The notes under the pieces are model-generated. The model was given only the letters and a program-made list of their open reading frames with translations. It did no database searches and was not told where the DNA came from. Positions 24,216-31,186 of a DNA stretch of 64,000 nucleotides are shown piece after piece (the stretch's first letter is position 1; every line of letters begins with the position of its first letter). The stretch spans positions 1 to 64,000 of the forward strand of contig JAWODW010000103.1 in the NCBI GenBank assembly GCA_046483065.1, written 5' to 3'. The DNA comes from JAWVYT01 sp046483065 (GTDB lineage Bacteria; Gemmatimonadota; Gemmatimonadetes; Longimicrobiales; RSA9). The translations under genes and the position numbers were made by a program.

Positions 24216-25121
24216 TCAGCGCCGCTCGGCCACCATGATCAGCCGCGGCGACGACGCCCGGAACGTCTCGCCCGACCAGCGGCCGTAGCGCGCCGTGACC
24301 TCCAACCCTGCCTGCTGCAGGAGCCGATCCACCTCCTCCGCCCACCGGATCCGGAGGGAGTGGCGCTTCTCGCCCTCGCCGGCCGGTCCCTCCCAGCGCA
24401 GGACCTCGTGGCTGATGCCTCGTTCGGCGTCGAACCGGCGCCGGGCCCGGACCTCAGTGCCATCGGGCAGCGTCCACGCGTCCCGCGAAGCGAAATGTGC
24501 TTCCACATCCGCCCGGTGCATCCCCTCGAGGAGGAAGCGCCCCCCCGGCCGGAGCACTCGCCGGACCTCCGTCAACGCCCGCACCGCCGTGGCGTGGTCT
24601 AGGAAGAGCCCCAACGACGTGGCCAGGTTGATCACATCATGGAAGCTGCCGTCCCGGAGCGGGAGCTCGAGCATGTCACCGGCCACGAGGAGCGGTCCAT
24701 CGCCACGGCCTCCGGGCCGGCTGCCGGACCGCCGCTGGCTCCGGCTCTCCGTGCCCGCGTCCGGCCCGGTGCCCTGCTGACCGCGGGCCCGGCGCAGGAG
24801 CGCTACCGAGAGGTCGAGCCCCACCACCCGGTGACCCGCTTCGGCCAGGAGCCGTAGATGCCGCCCCCAGCCGCACCCCAGGTCCAGCAGCCGATCCGTC
24901 TGGGCGAGCCCCAGGATCTCTCGCACCGCCGCCGTCTCGCGCCGCGTATCGGCTTCGGTGTGGAACTGCGAGAGGAGCCGGTAGTACGCGTCGTCGAAGA
25001 ACCCGGGGTCCACAGTCCCGGCCTCCGCCACGCGAGGGCCGTCATCGTGGCGGTGGGCGCGTGGGAGCCCACCGGAGGCCCCGGCGCCGCCGCCGTCAAT
25101 CGGTGGCGTCGTCGCCGTCAT
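24216..25121 (-). CDS. SAM-dependent class I methyltransferase
   Basis: This 301-residue protein has motif I LLDLGCGWGRHLRLLAEAG and motif II VVGLDLS. A long Arg/Gly/Ser-rich insert (about 135-160) precedes the next strand (VAGDMLELPLRDGSFHDVI), and EVRRVLRPGGRFLLEG is the usual post-core strand. Substrate unknown. Its start overlaps the CNNM stop by 26 bp. The first 35 residues are low complexity and may not be conserved. It sits in the mutase operon; whether it acts on a related metabolite cannot be judged. Confidence 0.85.
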   Translation of the reverse strand: MTATTPPIDGGGAGASGGLPRAHRHDDGPRVAEAGTVDPGFFDDAYYRLLSQFHTEADTRRETAAVREILGLAQTDRLLDLGCGWGRHLRLLAEAGHRVVGLDLSVALLRRARGQQGTGPDAGTESRSQRRSGSRPGGRGDGPLLVAGDMLELPLRDGSFHDVINLATSLGLFLDHATAVRALTEVRRVLRPGGRFLLEGMHRADVEAHFASRDAWTLPDGTEVRARRRFDAERGISHEVLRWEGPAGEGEKRHSLRIRWAEEVDRLLQQAGLEVTARYGRWSGETFRASSPRLIMVAERR

Positions 25122-26448
25122 CGGACCCGGGCTCCAGGAAGAGGGCCATGCGCAGGATCCGCCGGCCGTCCACCGCCAGCACGCGGAGCCGTCCGTCAGG
25201 GAACCCCGCCTCGTCGCCCGGTCGGGCCAGGCGGCCGAGCCGGCCGAGCATATAGCCGGCCATGGTGGTGTAGTCGCCTTCGGGCAGCTCCAAGCCGTAG
25301 CGCTCGTTCACATCGGTGACGGGGACGGTGCCGCTCAGGAGGGTGGCGTCGCCGGTGTCGAGGATCTCCTCGTCGGGCTCCTCGTGTTCGTCCCGGATCT
25401 CGCCGACGATCTCCTCCACCAGGTCCTCGATGGTCACGATCCCGGCGGTCCCGCCGAACTCGTCCACCACCACGGAAATGTGGATCTGGTCTCGCTGCAT
25501 GTCCCGGAGCAGCTCCTCCACGCTCTTGCTCTGCGGCACGAAGCTGGCCGGCCGGACCAGCCCGGCCAGCTCGGGCACCCCTGTACGCTGCGCCTCCCAG
25601 ACGTCCCGGGCCAGGACCAGCCCCACCACGTGGTCCAGGCTGTCCTCGTAGACCGGGAGCCGGGAGTGGCGCGCGTCGAGGATGGCGTCCGTGGCCTCCT
25701 CCACGGTGGCGGTCACCTCCAGGGCCACCACCTCGGTCCGGGGCGTCATCACCTCGCCGGCGCTGGTCTCCGACAGGTCGAACACGCCCCGGATCATGTC
25801 CACGGGCTCCTTGCTCAGGAGCCCCGATTCGTAGCTCTGGTCGAGGAGCATCTCGATCTCCTCGGGGCGATGGATCCGCTCCAGCTCAGTGGCCGCACGC
25901 ATCCCCAGCGCCTTGAGCAGCAGGTTCGCCGCACCGTTCAGCAGGTGGATGAAGGGCGTGAACAGCCGGGAAAAGATGATCAGCGGCCCGGCCGTCCAGA
26001 GGCTGACCTCCTCGGGGTAGAGGAGCGCCACCGACTTGGGCGCCAGCTCGCCGAGGACGATGTGCAGCACCGTGATGAGCGCGAACGCGATGGTCGCGGC
26101 AACGCCGTGGGCGGCCAGCACGTCGAACGGCTCCGGGAGCCCGCCGAAGACCTCGATGAAGATGACGGCCAGCGTGCTCTCCCCGACCCAGCCCAGCCCC
26201 AGCGACGCCAGGGTGATCCCGAGCTGAGTGGCGGAGATGTAGTGGTCCAGGTGGGTGATGGCTTCCCGGGCGATCTTCGCCCGGCGCGAGCCGGCCGCGA
26301 TCAGCCCGTCGATCCGCGTCCGACGGGCACCTACCAGGGCGAACTCGGCGGCCACGAAGAAGCCGTTGGCCGCCACCAGCAGGAAGGCCAGCCCCAGTCG
26401 CCAGAAGATCTCCGCGACGGTCAGGGCGGCGGGGATCTCGTGCTCCAT
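25096..26448 (-). CDS. CNNM/CorC-family membrane transporter (DUF21-CBS-CBS-CorC_HlyC)
   Basis: This 450-residue protein has an N-terminal DUF21 region with four helices (about 10-205), paired CBS domains (about 220-345; MTPRTEVVALEV opens the first) and the C-terminal CorC_HlyC domain (about 360-440). The family mediates Mg2+ (or Co2+) efflux or Mg-coupled Na+ exchange and is also annotated as haemolysin C. It overlaps its upstream gene by one base (TGATG). Divalent-metal control next to a cobalamin enzyme is suggestive but unproven. Confidence 0.92.
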   Translation of the reverse strand: MEHEIPAALTVAEIFWRLGLAFLLVAANGFFVAAEFALVGARRTRIDGLIAAGSRRAKIAREAITHLDHYISATQLGITLASLGLGWVGESTLAVIFIEVFGGLPEPFDVLAAHGVAATIAFALITVLHIVLGELAPKSVALLYPEEVSLWTAGPLIIFSRLFTPFIHLLNGAANLLLKALGMRAATELERIHRPEEIEMLLDQSYESGLLSKEPVDMIRGVFDLSETSAGEVMTPRTEVVALEVTATVEEATDAILDARHSRLPVYEDSLDHVVGLVLARDVWEAQRTGVPELAGLVRPASFVPQSKSVEELLRDMQRDQIHISVVVDEFGGTAGIVTIEDLVEEIVGEIRDEHEEPDEEILDTGDATLLSGTVPVTDVNERYGLELPEGDYTTMAGYMLGRLGRLARPGDEAGFPDGRLRVLAVDGRRILRMALFLEPGSDDGDDATD

Positions 26449-27143
26449 CAGACGCCCAGGGCCCCGGGCAGCTGGAGGATGCTCGTGATCCGGGTCACAC
26501 CATCGATGTCCTCCGGGATCGACCGGTCCTCATCGGCCAGGTAGATCGGCTCGATCCCGACGTTCCGGGCGCCCACCACGTCAACGGGCCAGGTGTCGCC
26601 CACGTAGACGGTCTCCTCGGGCCGGAGCCCGAGGCGGTCCAGCGCCGTATGGAAGATGGCCGGGTCGGGCTTCTCCACACCCTCCAGCGCAGAGTCGAGG
26701 ATGAACTCGAAGAGGTCGGCGAGGCCGGCGTTCTCCAGGTAGGCCGCCACGTGGCCGTCGGCGTTGGAGATCACGGCCAGCCGGAAACCGGTGTCCAGGA
26801 GCCCCTTGAGCATCTCCCGGGTCCCGGGCACGGGCCGGACCCAGAGGTTGGCGTCGGCGTGGCGCTGGCGGATATCCCGGGCCACCGCCTCGAGACGTGA
26901 CTCCGGGAGCCCGAGCGAGAGGAGGAGCGTGGTGAACCATGCGCGGATCCGGGTCTCGTCGTTTCCCGGGTCGTCCGAGCGGAGGATGTCGCCCACCACG
27001 GCGTCGGCCGTCCGCCGGGCGGTGTGGTAATCCTCGGTATCCGCGTCGACGCCCTCCTCGGCCAGTCGATCGAGGAGGAACACGTGATCGGGATGGATGA
27101 GCGTGCCCCCGGCGTCCAGGAGCACGGCCCGGAGAGGGTCCAT
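26448..27143 (-). CDS. HAD-superfamily hydrolase
   Basis: This 231-residue phosphatase fold has motif I LLDAGGTLI at the N-terminus, motif II VISNADG, the conserved Lys in VEKPDPAIF and motif IV YVGDTWPVDVVGA. In motif I the second conserved Asp is replaced by Gly (DAGGT instead of DxDGT), a variation seen in several HAD hydrolases of the dehalogenase/epoxide type and one that may weaken phosphatase turnover. It is coupled to the mutase gene by TGATG. A role in clearing a damaged CoA or phospho metabolite is a guess. Confidence 0.87.
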   Translation of the reverse strand: MDPLRAVLLDAGGTLIHPDHVFLLDRLAEEGVDADTEDYHTARRTADAVVGDILRSDDPGNDETRIRAWFTTLLLSLGLPESRLEAVARDIRQRHADANLWVRPVPGTREMLKGLLDTGFRLAVISNADGHVAAYLENAGLADLFEFILDSALEGVEKPDPAIFHTALDRLGLRPEETVYVGDTWPVDVVGARNVGIEPIYLADEDRSIPEDIDGVTRITSILQLPGALGV

Positions 27144-28876
27144 CAGAAGAATACGGGCTCTTTGAAGCTGCCGTACACCGACTCCAGCGCGTGGCGGATC
27201 TCGAACAGCGTGCAGTAGGCCCGCACGCAGTCCAGCATCGGCTCCACCACGTTCTCGTCGTCCCTCGCCGCCTCGCGCAGCCGCTCCAGCGTGGCCTCCA
27301 CCCGGGCGTCATCCCGGTCGGCCTTCAGCCGCGCCAGCCGCTCTTCCTGGGCCTCGCCCGCTTCCTCGCCGACCTTCAGGATCTCGATGTCGGTCTCGTC
27401 GTTGCCGCCGGTGAACTCGTTCACGCCCACCACGATCTGCTCGCCGGAGTCGATCTCTCGCTGCTGGCGCTCGGCGCTCCGGGCGATCTCCCGCTGGAAG
27501 TAGCCCTGCTCGATCCCCGGCACCACACCACCGAGTGTCTCGATCTCCTCGAAGATGGCCTCGGCCTCGGCCTCCAGCCGGTCGGTCAGGCTCTCCACGT
27601 AGTACGACCCCGCCAGCGGGTCGATGGTGTTCGGCACGCCCGTCTCGAAGGCCAGCACCTGCTGGGTCCGGAGCGCGATGCGCACGCTCTTCTCCGTGGG
27701 CAGCGCGAGTGTCTCGTCCATGGAGTTGGTATGCAGGCTCTGCGTCCCGCCCAGCGCTGCCGCCATGGCCTGGTAGGCCACCCGGACGATGTTGTTCTCC
27801 GGCTGCGGCGCCACCAGGCTCACGCCCGCCGTCTGGGCGTGCGTCCGGAGCCGCCAGCTCGCCGGGTCCTGCGCGCCGAACTCCTCCTTCAGATGCCGTG
27901 CCCAGATCCGCCGGGCCGCCCGGAACTTGGCGATCTCCTCGAAGAACTCGTTGTGGACGTCGAAGAAGAAGCTGAGCCGGGGCGCGAACTCGTCCACGTC
28001 GAGCCCACGGTCCACGCCGCGCCTCACGTACTCGAGGCCGTTGCGCAGCGTGTACGCCAGCTCCTGGGCCGCCGTGGAGCCCGCTTCCCGGATATGGTAG
28101 CCACTGATGCTGATCGGGTTGTACTTCGGGGCGTTCTCACTGGCCCACTCGAACATGTCCACGATCAGCTTCAGCGCGGGCTCCGGCGGGTAGATCCACG
28201 CGTGCTGCGCCATGTACTCCTTGAGGATGTCGTTCTGGGCCGTCCCCCGGAGCTGCTCCGATGGCACCCCCTGCTTCTCCGCCGCCACCACGTAGAACGC
28301 GAACAGCATGATGGCCGGGCCGTTGATGGTCATGGAGACGGAGACCTCGTCCAGCGGGATCCCGTCGAAGAGCGTCTCCATATCGGCCAGGCTCGAGATG
28401 GCTACACCGCACTTCCCCACCTCGCCCAGCGAACGCGGATGGTCGCTGTCGTAGCCCATGAGCGTCGGGAAATCGAACGCCACGCTCAGCCCCGTCTGTC
28501 CCTGCCCCAGCAGGTAGTGGTAGCGCTGGTTCGTCTCCACCGCCGTACCGAACCCGCTGAACTGCCGCTTCGTCCACAGCCGCGTCCGGTACATGGTGGT
28601 GTACGGGCCCCGGGTGAACGGGTACTCGCCCGGGAAGCCCAGCTTCTCGCCGTAGTCCCAGTCGGCGCCCAGATGAGCGGGCGTGTAGAGCGGCTCCACC
28701 TCGCTGCCGGAGATGGTCGCAAACGACGCGTCACGCTCCCCGATCTCGTCGTAGACCTCCTCCCACTCGGCCAGACGGGCCCGGAGCGCCTCCAGCTCCC
28801 GCTCCTTCGCCTCGAGACGGGCCTCCAGCTCGGCCCGGTCTGCTCCCTGCCGTACGTCCTTCTCGACTGTGCCCAT
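27143..28876 (-). CDS. mcmA: Methylmalonyl-CoA mutase, catalytic large subunit
   Basis: This 577-residue protein contains the acyl-CoA mutase TIM barrel without a B12 domain. Visible are PYTTMYRTRLWTKRQFSGFG, the FDFPTLMGYDSDHP region, SISGYHIREAGS, RTHAQTAGVSL and GGTQSLHTNSMDE. An N-terminal coiled coil (about 12-45) may contact its partner. ATG 28876 was chosen because AAAGGACC precedes it; the TTG at 28891 lacks such a site. It uses the cobalamin subunit at 23748-24167, and the G-protein MeaB encoded upstream probably protects or loads it. Confidence 0.94.
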   Translation of the reverse strand: MGTVEKDVRQGADRAELEARLEAKERELEALRARLAEWEEVYDEIGERDASFATISGSEVEPLYTPAHLGADWDYGEKLGFPGEYPFTRGPYTTMYRTRLWTKRQFSGFGTAVETNQRYHYLLGQGQTGLSVAFDFPTLMGYDSDHPRSLGEVGKCGVAISSLADMETLFDGIPLDEVSVSMTINGPAIMLFAFYVVAAEKQGVPSEQLRGTAQNDILKEYMAQHAWIYPPEPALKLIVDMFEWASENAPKYNPISISGYHIREAGSTAAQELAYTLRNGLEYVRRGVDRGLDVDEFAPRLSFFFDVHNEFFEEIAKFRAARRIWARHLKEEFGAQDPASWRLRTHAQTAGVSLVAPQPENNIVRVAYQAMAAALGGTQSLHTNSMDETLALPTEKSVRIALRTQQVLAFETGVPNTIDPLAGSYYVESLTDRLEAEAEAIFEEIETLGGVVPGIEQGYFQREIARSAERQQREIDSGEQIVVGVNEFTGGNDETDIEILKVGEEAGEAQEERLARLKADRDDARVEATLERLREAARDDENVVEPMLDCVRAYCTLFEIRHALESVYGSFKEPVFF

Positions 28877-29027
28877 GGTCCTTTGGATCAAGGTTCCAGG
28901 TTCTCGCTACGCTCCTCTTCCGGCCGCCGCGCGCCACCCGGTGCACATACCCGCGAGCCGGGCGCGCGGTCCCGGCGCTGCGGGTGGCCCGAAGCCGTTC
29001 GAACAACCGACGGCCCAGCCGGGTGAT

Positions 29028-29423
29028 TCACTCCTTTGCCGGCTCCGACCGATCCCGCAGCCACGCCACCAGCTCCGCCTCGCCCAGCTCGCCGGCCGCC
29101 ACGTCCCGGATCACCAGCACGGCCTCCGGCTCCTCCGCGCGCAACTCCCAGCCGTTGGCCAGCAGGAACACACCGGCGCACGCGAAACCCGTACGTTTGT
29201 TCCCGTCCACGAACGAATGGTTGCGGATCACGCCGTACCCGTACGCCGCCGCCAAAGAGAAAATGTCCGCCTCGGACTCGTAATGCCACAGGTTGCGGGG
29301 CCGGGCCAGCGCCGATTCCAGCAGGTCGCCGTCCCGCAGGCCATGCGACCCGCCGTGCTCCCGGACCTGCGACAGGTGGATGGCCTCTGCCTGCGCACGG
29401 GTCAGCCAGACCGGCTCGGCCAC
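29028..29423 (-). CDS. doc: Doc-type toxin (Fic/Doc family)
   Basis: This 131-residue death-on-curing protein has the catalytic motif NHSFVDGNKRT (His69, Phe71, Asp73, Asn75, Lys76, Arg77), intact for the kinase-like activity by which Doc phosphorylates elongation factor Tu. HLSQVREHGGSHGLRDGDLLESAL is the usual N-terminal Doc helix pair. It follows the AbrB-type antitoxin by 5 bp in an operon. The pair sits between meaB and mcmA on the same strand. The motif shows no inactivating change. Confidence 0.92.
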   Translation of the reverse strand: MAEPVWLTRAQAEAIHLSQVREHGGSHGLRDGDLLESALARPRNLWHYESEADIFSLAAAYGYGVIRNHSFVDGNKRTGFACAGVFLLANGWELRAEEPEAVLVIRDVAAGELGEAELVAWLRDRSEPAKE

Positions 29424-29428
29424 GGACC

Positions 29429-29656
29429 CTACTCCGCCAGCTCCCGCAGCGCGTTGCGGTACCGGGCCGCGAACTTCTCGTACGCCTCCATCACCCGCTC
29501 GAACTCCGGGTCACCCGTACGCACCAGCACGCCGTCGGGGGTGTCCACCAGGTAGACCTCCTGCCCCTCCGACACCCGCAGCTTCTCGGCGACCTCCTTC
29601 GGCAGCGTGATCCCCACCGAGCCGCCCATCTTCCGGACCGTCACTTTTCTGTACAT
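29429..29656 (-). CDS. AbrB/MazE-type antitoxin
   Basis: This 75-residue protein has an N-terminal swapped-hairpin AbrB DNA-binding domain (RKVTVRKMGGSVGITLPKEV, residues 3-22) and a C-terminal acidic and aromatic helix that would cap the toxin. It binds its own promoter: the palindrome at 29666-29683 lies directly upstream. The ATG is placed at or next to the predicted transcription start, so the mRNA is probably leaderless. AbrB-fold antitoxins paired with Doc toxins are known. Confidence 0.9.
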   Translation of the reverse strand: MYRKVTVRKMGGSVGITLPKEVAEKLRVSEGQEVYLVDTPDGVLVRTGDPEFERVMEAYEKFAARYRNALRELAE

Positions 29657-29662
29657 GGGAGC

Positions 29663-29692
29663 AATGTAGCACGCATGTGCTACTCGTGTCCA
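29663..29692 (-). promoter_or_regulatory. Toxin-antitoxin promoter with embedded operator palindrome
   Basis: On the minus strand TGGACA (29687-29692), an 18-bp spacer and TACATT (29663-29668). The spacer contains GTAGCAC-4 nt-GTGCTAC (29666-29683), a 7-bp dyad ideally placed for repression by the AbrB-type antitoxin. The -10 ends 7 bases before the antitoxin ATG and there is no ribosome-binding site, so transcription probably starts on the start codon. Confidence 0.65.
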
Positions 29693-29693
29693 T

Positions 29694-29727
29694 CCCCTGC
29701 CCCTGCCCCTACCCGTGCCCCCGCCCC
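29694..29727 (-). other. G-quadruplex-capable tract between meaB and the toxin-antitoxin operon
   Basis: The minus strand carries six runs of three to five G separated by 1-3 bases (GGGGC, GGGGG, GGG, then GGGG three times with CA spacers), from degenerate CCCCTG hexamers on the plus strand. It lies right after the meaB stop and just before the antitoxin promoter, so it would be in the meaB transcript 3' end. Confidence 0.6.
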
Positions 29728-29731
29728 TGAC

Positions 29732-30838
29732 TCATTCCCCGATGCCGCTTACGATCCGGGCGGCGACCTCGTAGGGCGTGGTCTTCCCCGCCACCAGCTC
29801 CGGCAGGGCGTCCTGGAGGATCCGGCCGCCGGGGCCGTCCTGCCAGGCCCGGACCAGGAGCCGCTGCTGGACGGCGTCCCGGACCCGCTCTTCGAGCCGG
29901 GCCCGGCGACGGCGCTGGAGCTCGCCGCTCGCCTCGAGCCACTCCGCGTGGTCCCCGAGCTTCTCCATCAGCTCATCGACGCCCTCGCCCGTCTCCGCGG
30001 TGGTGAGCAGCACCGGGATCGGCCACGGGGTGGCCGAACTCGTGGGGGTGGTCGTGGTCGTAGTCGGGTCGGGTGGGCCGGTCTCGTCGGTGTCCTTCGC
30101 GGGGGCGCGGGGCCGGGACCGGTCGACGCCGTGATGGGCGGGGATGTCCTTCTTCGACTCGCCGAGCTTGAGGTGGAGCATCATCTCGACCTCCCGGGCG
30201 AGGCGCTGGGCGCCGGGCCGGTCGGCCTTGTTGACGATGAAGAGGTCCGCGGCCTCCATGAGCCCGGCCTTCATGGTCTGGATCGAGTCGCCGGACTCGG
30301 GGACCAGGATCACGGCCGTGGTGTCGGCGGCGGCGGCGATGTCGAGCTCACTCTGCCCCACGCCGACGGTCTCCACGATGATGATGTCGAAGCCGTAGGC
30401 GGCCATGATGTCCATGACCTCCCGGGTGGCGGCCGCGAGTCCGCCCAGCGCGCCGCGGGTGGCCATGGAGCGGACGAAGACTCCCTTGTCCTGGGCCACC
30501 TCGTTCATCCGGATCCGGTCGCCCAGGAGCGCCCCGCCGGTGTACGGGCTGGTGGGGTCCACGGCGATCACGCCCACCGTCTTCTCCGCCACCCGGAACC
30601 GCTGGATCAACTCCGCCGTGAGGGTGGACTTCCCCGCCCCCGGCGGGCCCGTGATTCCGAGCCGCATCGCGCCCTGCGCGTCGCCATGGATCTCGTGCAG
30701 GAGCGCCTGGAACCCCGGCCGCTGGTTCTCCACGATGGAGATCGCCCGGGCCAGCGCCGCACGCTGGCCGGCGCGGAACCGCTCCATCAGCTCCCGGTGC
30801 GCCTCGCTCAAAGGCGCCGTTGCAGCATTCATCTCCAT
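29732..30838 (-). CDS. meaB: MeaB/ArgK-family GTPase, methylmalonyl-CoA mutase chaperone
   Basis: This 368-residue G3E GTPase has Walker A GPPGAGKS (64-71), DPTSPYTGGALLGDRIRM, the switch region ETVGVGQSE and NKAD (203-206). MeaB guards the cobalamin cofactor of methylmalonyl-CoA mutase, whose genes lie downstream. Residues about 234-272 are a Pro/Thr-rich insert with six consecutive Thr between the NKxD motif and the LLTTAETGEG segment, not seen in typical MeaB. ATG 30838 is supported by a TTGACA-N17-GACTTT promoter that would start transcription at or next to it. Confidence 0.94.
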   Translation of the reverse strand: MEMNAATAPLSEAHRELMERFRAGQRAALARAISIVENQRPGFQALLHEIHGDAQGAMRLGITGPPGAGKSTLTAELIQRFRVAEKTVGVIAVDPTSPYTGGALLGDRIRMNEVAQDKGVFVRSMATRGALGGLAAATREVMDIMAAYGFDIIIVETVGVGQSELDIAAAADTTAVILVPESGDSIQTMKAGLMEAADLFIVNKADRPGAQRLAREVEMMLHLKLGESKKDIPAHHGVDRSRPRAPAKDTDETGPPDPTTTTTTPTSSATPWPIPVLLTTAETGEGVDELMEKLGDHAEWLEASGELQRRRRARLEERVRDAVQQRLLVRAWQDGPGGRILQDALPELVAGKTTPYEVAARIVSGIGE

Positions 30839-30845
30839 GGGCCGG

Positions 30846-30874
30846 AAAGTCCGGGAACGGGGTGGATCTGTCAA
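30846..30874 (-). promoter_or_regulatory. meaB promoter, predicted leaderless
   Basis: A perfect TTGACA (30869-30874), 17 bp, then GACTTT (30846-30851) on the minus strand. The -10 ends 7 bases before the meaB ATG and no ribosome-binding site is seen, so the transcript probably begins at the start codon. Confidence 0.6.
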
Positions 30875-30929
30875 ACACGCGCGTCCTCTGCTCCAGCCCC
30901 TGCACGTCCCCGGGTGAACGCTAGACAGC

Positions 30930-30964
30930 GCACGGGTGCGGGTGTGACAAAGCACGGGTGCGGG
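30930..30964. repeat. 13-bp direct repeat upstream of the meaB promoter
   Basis: GCACGGGTGCGGG occurs at 30930-30942 and 30952-30964, 22 bp apart or two helical turns, about 55-90 bp upstream of the -35. The phasing suits a pair of regulator sites. Confidence 0.45.
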
Positions 30965-30996
30965 CGCGATCCCGCCCCGTCGTGTCTGCAAGATCG

Positions 30997-31095
30997 TTCG
31001 AACGTGAACGAACTACTTTCCACAATCAAATGCTAACCCGTTGCAGCACGGCGGTTTATGGTCCCACATCCTCAGATCGTTCGTTCACGTTCGAA
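30997..31095. repeat. 17-bp inverted repeat pair in the ubiB-like/meaB spacer
   Basis: TTCGAACGTGAACGAAC (30997-31013) and its exact reverse complement (31079-31095) flank 65 bp of AT-richer DNA. Both copies are also preceded by AGATC-like bases. The 348-bp spacer 30839-31186 otherwise holds the meaB promoter and the 13-bp direct repeats; no ORF is supported. GTTCGAAC, the core of the left copy, recurs at 28997-29004 upstream of mcmA. Confidence 0.6.
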
Positions 31096-31186
31096 TGAAA
31101 TTACGAACCGGAAACCCCGGCCGGTCTCCTCGCGCCTAGCGTTCCCGGTACACGGCCGGGCACGGGTCGACCCGCGAGCCCCGCGA

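Noticed and set aside
29028..29727. Transposon or integron around the toxin-antitoxin pair
   Set aside because: No transposase, integrase, terminal inverted repeat or target duplication seen at the edges.
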